Of a stretch of DNA of 64,000 bases, positions 36,248 through 48,963 are shown one piece after another (the stretch's first letter is position 1; each line of letters starts with the position of its first letter). The notes below the pieces were generated by a model. The model was given only the letters and a program-made list of their open reading frames with translations, ran no database searches and was not told the origin of the DNA. The translations under genes and the position numbers were made by a program. The stretch comes from Nageia nagi (lineage: Eukaryota; Pinophyta), in NCBI GenBank assembly GCA_050084985.1, contig JBITNC010000001.1:189844001-189908000 (forward strand). The letters run 5' to 3'.

Positions 36248-38070
36248 AATCCATCCTTCAAATCTTATAGAAATATAGAATGAAGGATTTTTAACCACAC
36301 CAATAGGGGTTGGTGGAGGCAATTCTATATTAACCAACATGACATTATTAGCATACTATTATCTTTTACTATAATTTTCAATGCATAAAATATAAATATC
36401 TTTTTTGGAGTTACTTTTAATTCTTCCATAATATTATATGATACAGAAAGATTCAACTTATTTGAGTCTAGTGTATTATTGGCCTTGTATTGTTAAGTAG
36501 CCCTTTATCTTTGTTGCTCATTAATAAATGGATATTTGGGTACCAAAAATTTATCTTTTATTTTCTCAAAATCTTTTAGAGATAAAATTACCTTTTTAGA
36601 AATAGGTATTTGATTTTCAATATGTTTACTTCCATATCCTATTGAATTTTATATCATAGAAGCTTTTTTCAAGGCATGTGAGATCTTTTTGGTATTTGTT
36701 TTTATTTGAAGTTGAAATATTTGTTGCTAGTTGTACTGTGACTTTAGTTCATTTAGCATCATACATATTTCTTATAGTAGCAACAACCTATTGAGGTACA
36801 ACATATGAAAAATCTCTTGTATTTATATTTTTTATTTGATTACAAGTGGCCATAGGTACTTACAGATTCATCATTATAACATTTTACATTGTATCAATAA
36901 TAATTTTTGATTATTTTATACATGTAGGATATTCCACCATTTGTTCATAATGAGGATTTACATGAGGAGGACACCATTACATCATCCCAAATGAACTAGA
37001 TTCAAAATTGAATGTAGACACCATAACTATCTCAGTAGAACAAGAGGCTTGATCATTAGGAGTTTGATATTAAGGATATTTTCTTGTAAAGGTGTAATTA
37101 GGCCTCTTATATGCCATATTCTTCTTCTTCTTTTCTACTAGCATGATTCTATTTATCAAATTTCTTATGATCATCTCTATTTATTTAATCATTTCTCGAT
37201 ATTAAGAATTGGTATTTATGTTTGCAGCTAGAGGAAAAGGTAACATGAGTGGTTGAGAGTGATATGGGGCTTTTAATGGTGGAGAGGGTAATTCTAATAC
37301 TCTAAGATTAGGATTTGGCATTTGAGGATTATTATGGGGTGACTTAGGTAAATGAGGTATTACTCCTCTAAGAGGAATATTTCCACTAGCCACCAGATTC
37401 TCCTTAGCTCTTTTGGAAAACCAATAGGATCTAATAAGATTTTATCTAGATATAGTAATTTTCAAAGTTATGTCTAGATGGAAAGCTTTCTTCAAGTATA
37501 TGAGAGCATGATCAATATTTGGTCTAATTATTAATAGAATGTTTTTCCAAGTATTTTCAAACCTCAAGTTGAATCATCTATTGTTTCTTAAAGATGTATT
37601 TTAATTGTAATGAGTTGTTTGTATAAAGAAAATTCATCTCCATCTCTACCAAAGCAATTTTCCAAGGCTCTACACAAGTCTTCCCATGTGTTTATGGATT
37701 GGGAAGGTATATTCCTAAACCATTAAATAACTTTGTCAATAAATGATAATGATAAAAGTCTCATCATGATCATATCATCATTAATATTTAGGGTTCTAGC
37801 AAGAAAACATGCATCCTCATAATGTTTATAAGGAAGTTTTACACTTCCATCAGGTGAACTAGCTAGGATAACCAATGGGTTAACATCATTCTAATAAGGA
37901 ATATCATTTTGGGAAATAACTTTTCCTTAATCCATATTAATGATAGGAGGAACAAATGAACTCACAAAGGGGGTATATTGGGAGAAATAAGATTTTATCT
38001 TCTTTTAATCCTTCTAGTAGGAATTGGGAGTTCCAAAAATCTAGGATGTTGAATATTATTAGTGGTAATT
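36248..38070 (-). pseudogene. Gag (and protease start) of Tat-like element
   Basis: The minus strand shows a Gag domain at about 37930-37600: GSVKLPYKHYEDACFLARTL, then INDDMIMMRLLSLSFI and INTWEDLCRALENCFG. A proline-rich open segment lies at 37393-37202 (for example PHLPKSPHNNPQMPNPN). Further stop-broken coding follows to 36248, where the nested element cuts it. The order and the distance from the 5' LTR at 38302 fit gag. Many stops. The exact start is unknown. Confidence 0.6.
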
Positions 38071-38301
38071 ATAGTAATTTTATGTTGTGGAGGCTATGAA
38101 AAGGCTCTTATAAAAATATTTATTTTGATACAAGAGTTTCCAAAAAGATTTTGAGCTCACCTTATGAAAGTGTTTTAATGCAAATATGATTTTAACTATT
38201 CTATTTTTAACAATTGAAATCACTAAAATCACACCTTTATGTAGTGGGAATAGAGCATCCCATCAAGCATGCCAAAAACAAACCTACTACTATTGATCAA
38301 G

Positions 38302-39394
38302 TGTCATCTCATGATTCAACAATGGTTTTTGAATGAACATGGTGGTGGGATGGTATGCTCATAATTTAAAATCCTTCTTCAATCTTTGGAATAGGCCACC
38401 TCCTTATGTTTTAAAGTTCAAAAGTTTAGGAAAGAAACAAATAAATCAATTACAAACATAAAATAATGAAAATTAACAAGAAGTAAAAGTATAAAGTAAA
38501 TGTTGAAAAGAAAAAATAGGAAATAAACTAAATTGAACAAGCCTAGGTGCTACTAGCCAAGGTGGTTGCCCATAACTAATACCCAAGAAAAATAAATTGG
38601 CCTAGACTTAGGGTCTCATGATTAGATCACAATGCCATAAATATAATAACATCCAATCATACCTCCATGGATAACAAATTAAACAACCATAAATGGAAGA
38701 GTGAAAACTACTTGTATTAAACTAAAAGCATGAGGGTACAAGTATTATAAATAGAATGATAATGCTCAAAGTTCAATTATATCACTATATATTTTTAGCT
38801 ATTTATTGAGGAACACAACTTATCAAGATATGAGCTCCATGATTTTTATAAAAAGACAACATTTAATATATGGATGGATGTATACAATCTTTTATATCTT
38901 ACTACTATTAGCAGGGTGACTGATGCAACTGTGAATTATCTTGATAATTTATTTATTAAGTAGATGGCTCTAGACATTTTGTAGCAACTTTACATTACTA
39001 CATTTTTTGTCTTTATTCATGTTCCAACCATCTCTAATACTTTACACAATAGGTATTGATTGCAATACCTTTGTATAATTTTTGCTTTAAGACTCTACAA
39101 CCATTGCTTTAACTACTTTTGATTGGTCAATATGTAATAACTCTATCCGTTATTTTGTAGATGGTTCCCAGATGAAATATCAATTTACAATATATGATGC
39201 AACTAATTTCCTATGCTATGAGGTAATGTGTGCCAATGTTGACCAATTATCATGTACTTGTGGATCCCACATCCAAGTTGGATGGACCCAAGTGTTGGTG
39301 CCAATATTTTGCTCATCATGAAAGTCTCTTATTTCCTTTAGGTGTTATGCATTGCTATATTCTTCAAGAGCTTCCTATTGGATGATAATTACCA
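38302..39394 (-). mobile_element. 5' LTR of Tat-like element
   Basis: 1093 bp, aligned end to end with 22005-23098. On the minus strand it begins TGGTAATTATC and ends GATGACA. No clear primer-binding site could be recognised just inside it, probably through mutation. Confidence 0.75.
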
Positions 39395-40383
39395 ATTTTT
39401 TGATGCTTTTAGGATTTGTTCCATCATGCATTATTCCTTTAGTTTAGGACCTTTTATAGTTGAGAAAGTGTATTACATTAGAAATCCTCTAGGATCTATC
39501 ATTTGCTTCCACTTGCTTGTGAAGTTTGGGACTTTAAAAATAGAAATAATATTTTTGATAAAATTTCCTGGTTCTAACATACCTTGCTAGCTAATTACCA
39601 TCAAATTTCTATATATTTAGGGTACTTAGAGTTGGGACATACATTATCAAATAAAATCTTTTGGCTCTATCTGCCTTTCATACTCAACAAAATGAAACAT
39701 ATCTAATAGTTCTTAGAAGTAAACTCCTAGGTTCAAGAAAATACTTAGTGATTTTAATTATAAAACTATATAATTAAGAAAAGGAAAGATAGATATGAGA
39801 GACAAATTATAATAGGGTACATCAAATTTTTTGTAAGGGGACATAGTTACCCTTACAAAAAATGTTGTGAACCACAACAATAATACAGATCCAACATAAT
39901 GTAGATGCACTATTTGTTATGAGAAATTGGGTAGAGAGTAAAGAATGTAGTTGAAATTTAATACTATTAAAAATAATTAAGGTAAAATGTATCAATCTAT
40001 TCAATGATAAGATGGAAAACTAAAAAACACTATCACATATAAGATAAAAATTCAATGCAATCATAAAAGGTTTGCAGTAGAGTATGAAAAGTATAAAAAA
40101 GAATAAAAAGATTTAAATTAAAAGGGATATAATATACCAACTCATTTTAAAAAAATTTATTAATCTCATTTCTAATCCAAAATCATACAATTTTGTACAA
40201 TATCATCTTATGAAAAATGGAATGCCAATATCAAATTTTTTACATTATAAGATTTTATATCAAAGTAACGAATTAGAAAAACCTCCTCAATCACATTGGT
40301 ATGATATTAGTGCATGGGAAATAGTTGATTGTATTATAATGATTGATAAATAAGATTCAAAACATGTATTAAAAAGAGCTTAA
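39395..40383. other. AT-rich sequence, nothing identified
   Basis: Short ORFs only (for example 39342-39590, which starts inside the LTR). A local inverted repeat, TTTTTTGTAAGGG with CCCTTACAAAAAA, is at about 39828-39861. No gene or terminus recognised. Confidence 0.5.
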
Positions 40384-40561
40384 TTCATATCACTATCAAT
40401 TTATGAAGTGGCAATAGTTTATAACACATCATGGGTATGTATGCCAACGATATGACAACAGTTACTTGAAGAAAAATGGAAAAAGAAAAAATAATAAATT
40501 TAAAAAAGTAAGACTACAAAAATGCCAACAATGTTGCTTTTCTAAAAGAAGTAAGTTTAGT

Positions 40562-40602
40562 AAAAGAAAAAGAAAAAGAAAAAGAAAAAGAAAAAGAAAA
40601 AG
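40562..40602. repeat. (AAAAAG)n microsatellite
   Basis: About six units, present only in the first copy of the 1.3-kb duplication. Confidence 0.9.
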
Positions 40603-40979
40603 ATTCATGTATTAGATTCAATACAGCAAATTAAAAGATCTATGGGAAATCATAAATGTTAACAATATTAGTTTTCCAAAAAACACAAGTTCAGATCCAA
40701 TATAGCAAAGAAAATCCTCATGTCTTGAATCCAATTTCATGATTAAGGAACATTAACTATTCCACTTCAATATTTATAGTTTCAACTTAAAAATAAAGAA
40801 GTTAGAAAGTAAGAACATGAGAATTTTTATTCCCTACATTCAAAATGCCAATGATATTCAATCTTTAAGTTAAAAATTTTAGATTCTCATATTTAGTACA
40901 TAATATAAAAGAAATAATGATAGATAAAAAATATAATATATCTAGGAAATAGTACCTCAACATTTCTATTTGATCTAGA

Positions 40980-41259
40980 TCATGAAAATCCCATGATAAC
41001 CAATAGAGTCCCTTTTTATTCTTTCAATGCATCATAAAAGACTCAATGGTCATGGAAATCCCATGGTGACTAGTAGACTACCTTTTTATTCTCCTAGGGC
41101 ATCATAAAACACTCAATAGTCATGGAAATACCATGGAAATTAGTAGAATTCCTTTTGATTCTCTAAGGGCATCATAAAAGGCTCAATGATCATGGGAATA
41201 GCATGGTGACCAATAGAATCCCTTTTGGTTATTTTAGGGTGTCATAAAAGACTTATCCA
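40980..41259. repeat. 70-bp minisatellite, four copies (first set)
   Basis: Units start at 40980, 41050, 41120 and 41190 with no indel. Each opens TCATGGAAATCCCATG and contains GCATCATAAAA. A related, partly diverged segment follows near 41400-41560. Confidence 0.9.
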
Positions 41260-42272
41260 ATAGAATAAAAATGCAAATGTTCTTATTCCCTGAAGAAAAG
41301 CACCAACAGTTTTGAATAAAAAATAATAATAATTGAATGTTTTTATATATAATACATCCAGTAGATAGGGCCTCAATATTTCTATTTGATCCAAGTCATT
41401 GCAACCCCATGATGACCACTTAAATCCTTAATTCTTTTGGGGCATCTCAAAAGGATAGGTCATATTTTTTTCATGATGGCTTGAACAACCCTTTTTTGGT
41501 TCTATTGAGGAATTAAAATAACCATAGAAAAACCATTTTTGGTTCTTTGATGCATTAAAAGACTCATAGATTAACCCTTTTTTTTTCTTTTAAGGAATTA
41601 AAAATTCCACCATGGGTACAACTTGGCAATGATATATTTAGCTAGATAAAAAAAATTTATTGATATTAGAGGTGGATTTTAGGGAATCGATAACTACTTT
41701 ACATGGAAGGTAGTTTTGAATTCATATCACTATCAATTGATGAAGTGACAATAGTTTATAACACATAATGGGCATGCATGACAATGATATGACAACAATT
41801 ACTTGAAGAAAAATAATAAATAATAAATTTTAAAAAGTAAGACTACAAAAATGCCAACAATGTTGCTTTTCTAGAATAAGTTTAGTAAAAAAAATTCATG
41901 TATTATATTCAATGCAAAAAAATAAAATATCTATGGGAAATCATAAATGTAAATAATATTGGGTTTCCAAAAAACACAAGTTCAGATCTAGTATAGCAAA
42001 GTAAAATCCTCATGTATTGGATCTAATTTCATGATAGAGGAACATTAGCTATTTCACTTAAATATTTATAGTTTCAAATTTAAAATAAAGAAGTTAGAAA
42101 GTAAGAACATGAGCATTTTTATTCCCTGCAGTCAAAATGCCAATGATATTCAATCTTTAAGATAACAATTTTAGATTCTCATATTTAGTACATAATAGCA
42201 AAAGAAATCATGATAGATAAAAAATCCAATATATTTAGGAAATAGTACCTCAATAGTTCTATTTAATATAGG

Positions 42273-42552
42273 TCATGGAAATCCCATGATAACCAATAGA
42301 GTCCCTTTTTATTCTTTTGATGCATCATAAAAGACTCGATGGTCATGGAAATCCCATGGTGACTAGTAGACTCCCTTTTTGTTCTTCTAGGGCATCATAA
42401 AAGACTCGATAATCATGGAAATCCCATGGAAATAAGTATAATTCCTTTTAATTCTCTAGAGGCATCATAAAATACTTAGTTATCATGGAAATATCATGGT
42501 GACTAGTAGAATCTCTTTTGATTCTTTTAGGATATTATAAAAGACTTAGCCA
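42273..42552. repeat. 70-bp minisatellite, four copies (second set)
   Basis: Units start at 42273, 42343, 42413 and 42483. They match the first set unit for unit, which shows that the four-copy array existed before the 1.3-kb duplication. Confidence 0.9.
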
Positions 42553-43354
42553 ACAAAATAAAAATGCAAATGTTCTTATTCTTAGAAGAAAAGCATTTAT
42601 AGTTTTGAATAACAAAAAATAATAATTGAAACCTTTTAGATATAATAAATCTAGTAGATAGGACCTCAATAATTCTATTTGATCCAGGTCATTGCATCCC
42701 CATAATGACCACTTAAATCCTTAATTCTTTTGGGGCATGTCAAAAGGATAGGCCATAGTTTTTTCATGATGGCTTATATAACCCTTTTTGGTTCTTTTTG
42801 GGACTTAACATATTCATAGAACAATCATTTTTGGTTCTTTTGATGAATTAAAAGATTCATATATAAGCCCTTTTTTTCTTTTAGGGAATTAAAATTTCCA
42901 TCATGGGTACAAGTTGGCAATGATATATCTAGCTAGATAACTTTTTTTTGTTGATATTAGAGTTGGTTTTTAGGGAACCATAACTACTTTACATCAAAGG
43001 TAGTTTTGAATTTTTCCTTTAACCTCCCTAGGGTACTAACAATAATCCCTCAACCTAGAGGAGGGCTCAAACACTTTTGAAACTTAAAAATATTATATCT
43101 TATCAATACCTTGTACATATCTTAAGATAGGCATTAAAACTTGTACACTTGCAAATAAATATTCAAAACTACCTACTCAAATTTAAATTTTAAAATTTAG
43201 ACTTCTCACTTAGAGAGAAATAAGCCATGAGCCTTGGAATTTATGCTTCCAAATCTTGGGCTCAACATTCCAAACTATCAAATAGGCTAGGAATATTCTT
43301 GTTGCTACTTAATTAAGCCAAGTAAGCAAGTCCCTCCTTGCGTATTTCCTAATT

Positions 43355-44220
43355 ATGGTTCTAAACCAGCTCTACTATCCCTCCAACGCAACCTCAAACC
43401 CCTATGAGGGTTTAATGGTAAAGGATTCCAATAGAGAAGCAACAAAGGCTATAGTCATTGTGCCTTCCTTTCTAAGGGAGGGAACTCCTATGCCCATAGG
43501 TTCTAGACCCACTAGGATAAAGAAAAACAAGTTTCTTAATGATAGCTCAGTCTTCAAACCATCATCCAAAGGATAAAGGATATTAAAGATAACATCCACA
43601 ACTTTTAGATCAATCCTCCCTAACCAAAATAGAGAACCTAAAATTTTACCTAGCATAGGGTTTATATCATCCTAGATAAGATTAACTCTCTACCCTTCCA
43701 TAGTTCAAAATGCCTTATCATCCAGCTAAGAATCCCTTTCCTCTTCAAAGGGTAGCAAGGGACTGATACAAAATAAGTCTTCTATCTCCATTTGCATGAA
43801 CCTAGAATCCATGGAAATGTCCATTAGGATTTTAGGAATTGGATACAAAATCACCCTAAATAATGCTTCTTCCTTCATAGGAGAGAACTAATATATAAGG
43901 GAGAAATAAAAAATAACCCCTTCAACCCTTAACAAACTCATAAAGTACATCTCTTCAACATTAAATAGACCATAAAGAAGCTTCTCCTCTAGTACTACTT
44001 CCCTATATTTAGGCTTCAAAAATTTGGAACCTAAAATCCCTTGCTCTCTATCTTGACAAATTGCATCTAAGTCACCCTTTTCCTCCTTCTCTACCCCAAA
44101 AGATCTTCCCTTCCTTCTAGAAGCTTCATCTCCACTAGCACCAACCACTCCAAGACCCCCTCCATTCCCTCTTCCCCCTTTCTCCTTAACACTCACTTCA
44201 CCATGGCTATGCAAGCTCAT
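43355..44220 (-). pseudogene. Unidentified antisense coding-like region
   Basis: Two open minus-strand pieces, 44220-43888 (110 codons, starting MSLHSHGEVSVKEKGGRGNG, then Glu/Lys-rich) and 43656-43402 (84 codons), are linked by stop-broken but protein-like sequence. GC is higher than in the surroundings. The first starts with a real ATG and contains KYREVVLEEKLL, which faintly recalls the ORF1 of plant LINEs, but I cannot support that. No splice or promoter signal was identified. It may be a gene fragment or a transposon ORF1. Confidence 0.3.
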
Positions 44221-45158
44221 CCCCTAAAACATCACTTCCCTAATCAGAGCTCCATGTCTTGCTTAATATTATTTACTTTTAGCTTGATAACTTTAACTCC
44301 CAAGAAAAATCTTCATTTTTAAGGAATTGTTTACCTTGGTTTCCCTTTCCTTTAGATTCTTTGGGTAACCAAGACAAAAAGAGTAATATTTAAGAAATTA
44401 TAGTTTAACTTTTTTCATACATTTTTATTTTATGCTTAATACTTTTTTGGATATGCAATTCTAATTCTCATCATTACTAAGAGCAAAAAATTGTAAATAC
44501 CTAAAAATGATTTTCTATTTATTATAAAATCATAGTTATGGTAGCTAGATGAAATAATATTTAAAACATGTAAATATATAGAATATTACAAATAATAATG
44601 CTAGCTAATTATCAATCATGTTCTAGTCAAAGCTAATCTCTCTTAATCATGATTATATATAGGATTGTTTTGAGATTATCAATACTTTCTTGTTATTGTT
44701 GAATGTTGGAAAGTATTCTTCTTTAATATTTTGTGATATATCAAAGGAGTACTAAGGATTGAAATTATTTATTATATGACATCTGAAACTAATATGAATA
44801 GGTCATCATTGAGATCATACTCCTATATCACTACTCTAATGGTATCTCTTGATTTTACATATCTAAGGATCTATTATACTCTTATGCATGCTTGAATGGT
44901 TTTTTTTTCATTACAATATCATTCATATTAATAAATGATATTGTTTATGCATGCAAGTTCATGATTATTTTTGTTATGATGTATTTAGATTTTTGAATTC
45001 AAATATTAATTCATTAAGGTGATAGGGGTGTCAAATTTAGGAATTATTCATCATTTGGTTCCTGACCCATTTCGTAGAGCTTCAAGAATATTATTTGGAT
45101 TGGTGCTAGATTATATTGCATAAATAAGTGAATTATTAATTTAATTCATTTTGCATAG
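44221..45158. other. AT-rich flank of copia insertion, nothing identified
   Basis: No coding or repeat signature is recognised. The last five bases before the copia LTR (45159-45163) are the target-site duplication. Confidence 0.5.
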
Positions 45159-45163
45159 TCTAC

Positions 45164-45642
45164 TATTAGAATTTGTAATGAAATATTGTGAATATCTAAA
45201 CTCCTTGTAAATTCAATTAATCACTTAAAGGATATGTAGATACCTTAAGGGATTAATTGAATTCTTTATTATTTGTGGACTTTGACCTTACCATGGGGTT
45301 AGTTGGTAGGTTAAAGTTAGGTCATACATTTATTGTAACCCTAACCTTACCCTTGGGTTAAAGGGAGGTTAGGGAGGTGCTCTCAAGCTATAAATAGAGG
45401 GCCTCTCCTCTTGTAACATAACTAAGTTTTTGGAGTAAGATTACTCTACTAGTTTGTGTAGGAGAGAAAGAGAATTGTAGTAAGAGGTGCATAGATTGAG
45501 AATTGAGAACTAGTTGTGGATGTACTCCCAAGGAGGGAGGAACCACATTATATTTGTGCTATCTTGTGTGAATGGTGTTATGTTGAATGATTGAGTTTTC
45601 TAGTCTTGGACCTTGAGGATTAGTGTAATCCTAATCCCTTTA
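45164..45642 (+). mobile_element. 5' LTR of copia element
   Basis: 479 bp. Begins TATTAGAATTTG (TG in the 3' copy) and ends CCTTTA (CCTTCA in the 3' copy), so both ends have lost one base of the TG...CA rule. TATA box CTATAAATAG at 45388-45397. Confidence 0.95.
45388..45397 (+). promoter_or_regulatory. TATA box of copia 5' LTR
   Basis: CTATAAATAG, 225 bp into the LTR, is conserved at 54179-54188 in the 3' LTR. It would drive the element's transcript. Confidence 0.7.
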
Positions 45643-45644
45643 AT

Positions 45645-45656
45645 TGGTATCAGAGC
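45645..45656 (+). other. Primer-binding site of copia element, tRNA-iMet
   Basis: TGGTATCAGAGC, two bases after the LTR end, fully matches the plant initiator tRNA-Met 3' end. Confidence 0.95.
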
Positions 45657-45895
45657 TTGGTGTGGAAGCTCTTCTTCAACATCTTGAAGGCCTTTATTTC
45701 TCAACCTACACTCCATTGTTGAGGTAAAATCAAGAGAAGGTATAATTTTTTTTATTATTTTTTTATTGTGATACTAACATAATTCTTTGAAGATGTGTTA
45801 GTATGCTTAAAATGATGCAATTGATTACTAACCCTTTTTTTAAGTTGCAATTTTTTATTGATTAGCTTATGGCTATTCTATAAAAATTGGGGTTA

Positions 45896-45977
<82 letters not shown>

Positions 45978-48963
45978 TGCATTTCTTTGTGTTCCAAATA
46001 AGTTCTTCTCTTTGGGAAATAAAATTGGTGTATTTTTTACATATTATAGAGTGTTCTTTTCTAAACTACCACTCTAGTTCCTATTTTACTCCTAAAATAT
46101 TTACAATATATTCTAAAATATATGTATTTATAAAAAAAAAAGGGTTTATAGGAGTTCTTTTTGTCATAAAATTTATGATTTTTGCATATATATATTTTAT
46201 AAATATATATATATATATATATATTGATCAGCATTTTTTGTAAAAAAATAAAAATGCTTTAATCCTATTATTAAAACGGATATGCTTTAATCTTGTCTGC
46301 GTGCCTCTCCACCATCACATGTCACCTACTCCTCGATCACTCCTCTCCCTACGCAAACCCTATCCACATGCCTACAGTGAACATTTGCTTCGAGATGATT
46401 TCCTTCTCTTCGAGATGATTCTTGAAGTTCCTGGAGTTTACTAAGTAAATGAACATTTGCTTCCTTCAAGTTTTTTTTTTTTTTTTTTGCACTAGCATCG
46501 ACATCCAACATGAGTGGAACATTTGGCATAGTGTTTGTCTTTGTCTTACAAGATTCTGTTGTGGCTTTGAGATGAGCCAACTATTGTTCTAGCCTTTCAA
46601 TATCATCCTTAAATCTTTGAGAGTCCATCTCTATCTTTCTATGTAATGTCTCCTATGTTTCCACATGCCCTCTCAAGTACATTTCAAGGTCTATGAGATG
46701 CACAGATTGAATCTTGAATGTGTAACTCAAGAATGATGAAAATTACTAGTAATGCATGCATATAATCGACTTCCCAATAGCGAGCATAGTTCTCCTTCAC
46801 CACCGTCATCGCCACAGAGATTGTCACACTCTCCACGATTGAGGCATGGGTGAACAAAGAGTGGGCACATGCAGGGGGGTGTGGGTCGACCCCTGGCACC
46901 CTGAAACTTTGTGCAATGGTTGGTGTGGCTCCTGTTATCGGTGCTCCTATGGTGCCATGGAGTGTTGTTATTTATGCTGCTGATATACATAGTAAGCATG
47001 CTGGTGTACATGGGGAGCACATCATGGGATTTTAATGTTCGAACCATTATCAGGCATCACCCTACTCCTAGTCTCCCTACCGTAGCCCCCCCTCCACACG
47101 GTGGTGATCTCCCTCCTTATTTGCCCATTGCCAAAGCCTGAACTTTAGTGTAATGACATTCAATTTGCATGGCAACAAATCACTGTAGGAAGCCTACTCC
47201 TGGAACTGCCACAGAGATATCTACATATCCATCATCACATGACCCTTTGCATGCATCTACATAAACTCCTCCCACACAACATGAATTATGGGAAAGGTGA
47301 TTGATTTGGTTGGTCTTTAATTTAATTTTTGTTGACTACTTTTTTACCTTCTTTAAATGCACTTCCAAAGAAGCAACGTATGCTCTTCTTGGTAGAAGAA
47401 AAAAGGGGGGGTCATCTTTTTAAGTACAAACATGCATTTAATTTTATTTACCAACTAAGGAGGGAGTTTGATTTTTTATGTCCTTGTTTAATTACTCCCA
47501 AGAGGCAACGTATACTCCTTCTTGGTAAGGGAAGGGTAGCCATCCTTTTTTACCTAAAGCATTTTTTTTTTTGACTTGGAGTGCTTAAGGTAAAAGGAGC
47601 ATTAACTATGCATGGGTCTCCTCTTTTTCCATTTAATTCTTGCAGACTTGGAAAGTAGTGAATATTTTTTTAAACTTTGCTTACCTTTTTTTTAAAAAAA
47701 AAAGATGCTTAGAATAATTTTTAATATTGCATTTACTAAGGTGCACATGCAATTTCTAGAATGTCAATCTCTTAGCATTGTTTTCTCTAAGTATGGTAAT
47801 TTACTTAGGCAAAATATTTTTTAGTAAAAAATTGCTAAGGTAATCTAAGTATGCTATCTTTGAAGGATAAATATTTAAGTTAAGTATGCTATTTTTTAAG
47901 TAAACAAGGGAAATTTTTTACTTAAAATGCATACTTAAAAGACAATTTTTAGCATACAAGTTTTTAGGGATAAAACTTTAAGTGAAAAGGGGTGAATTTG
48001 TATAATTTTTACTTAAAACTTTATCTAGATCTTGCATGCTAAATTTGTAATGCATGCCTCTTAATCTTGTTTGAGGAATAAAGCATGCTTAGTACTTAAA
48101 ATTTTAAGTTAAATAATGCATGATGCATGTTTATTACTTAATTTTTAAGTCATGGAATAATGCATGTTTAAGTTATGGATTAATGCTAAGTAGGACTTAG
48201 TCTTTTTTTAAATTAATTAAAATGATTGAATGAATTTATGAAATTGAGCAAAGTATGCAAAATGTAAAAATGTCCTTTAGGGGTTAGTACAAAACCCATT
48301 GGACACTTATATTTCAAGTTCATGTGGATGATGTATTACTTTACTTTATATTTTTGCATAATTGCTTTATACTTGCAAAATGCAAAATATTGAAAGTAAC
48401 CCCTAAAATGAACACATCCACACATACTTTTCCACAACATGACTTGTTTGGGGAGCCACAAGGGGAGCACAAGGTAGACTGGAGCCCTTTTTAGTCCAAA
48501 GAGCCAAGTGGTGGTAAGTCCATCTTAATTGCCCCTAAGACCTCTATTGGATTGGACATAACTCTATTAGGTGGACAGGCATGTGTGTAGTGATACCACA
48601 TGTCCACATGTCCATTCAAGGATTATCCTGATAACCTAGGAGGAAAACTAAAAACCTTAAATAAGATAATTAAAATAGCTGATTCAAGATACGTTGGATC
48701 CTTGGAAAATAGTTGGTACTTCTAGTGAGAGTATATTACTGACCAAGGTGAACTGGTTGAGGACTGGTAGTACCTGGGCTCCACCTTGCGGGCATCCAGG
48801 TGAAGGCCTAATTCTATACAAGAAAACAACCCCAACTTTATCCTTCTATGGATCTTGGTTTATAAGTTTGCACATGTGGGACATGTTTTCTTATCAATGT
48901 TAATTTGTATAGATGGTAAATTGTACAAATTTATTCATTTCTTATTTATTTACTTTTGTAGCA
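45657..48963 (+). other. Long 5' leader of copia element with GC-rich insert
   Basis: 3.3 kb without a retrotransposon ORF. 45897-45974 is a (TA)n run of 78 bp. 46270-47150 is clearly richer in G and C than the surroundings, with open frames on both strands. The minus frame 46580-46326 is Glu/Lys/Leu-rich with a coiled-coil look (KLQELQESSRREGNHLEANV). This suggests a captured host or transposon fragment in reverse orientation. 47340-47560 contains an imperfect repeat around GCAACGTATRCTC. 47700-48200 is low-complexity with recurring TAAGTATGCT-like words. No function is assigned. Confidence 0.55.
45897..45974. repeat. (TA)n microsatellite, 78 bp
   Basis: Uninterrupted TA units. They create an artificial Tyr-Ile ORF that is not a gene. 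Confidence 0.95.

Larger units (their letters stand above)
22005..39394 (-). mobile_element. Tat-like Ty3/gypsy retrotransposon with nested insertions
   Basis: Two similar sequences, 22005-23098 and 38302-39394, bound a minus-strand element. Reading right to left it contains Gag, protease, an RVT_3-type RNase H, RT, a second RNase H, integrase, and then about 3.6 kb of further coding-like sequence. The protease region is split by another element at 30841-36247. After removing that, the element is about 12 kb. All coding parts carry many stops, so it is dead. The placement of an extra RNase H and the RT sequence type suggest the Tat lineage. That assignment is inference. A target-site duplication could not be settled. 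Confidence 0.75.
40384..43012. repeat. 1.3-kb tandem duplication
   Basis: 40384-41720 and 41721-43012 are two copies in the same orientation, beginning TTCATATCACTATCAAT. The second starts 1337 bp after the first, but inner landmarks are 1293 bp apart because of indels, including the microsatellite below. The second copy fades out at GGTAGTTTTGAAT (43012), which also ends the first. No coding potential is evident. It could be a local satellite-like array or part of an unknown LTR. Confidence 0.85.

Noticed and set aside
40980-41259. Regular repeats considered as a CRISPR array
   Set aside because: Direct tandem units without unique spacers, in a plant genome.
45887-46243. 118-codon ORF starting with a long Tyr-Ile run
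   Set aside because: Produced by the (TA)n microsatellite; the rest has no protein character.
46850-47141. Plus-strand ORFs in the GC-rich leader segment
   Set aside because: Both strands are open because of base composition; no recognisable domain.
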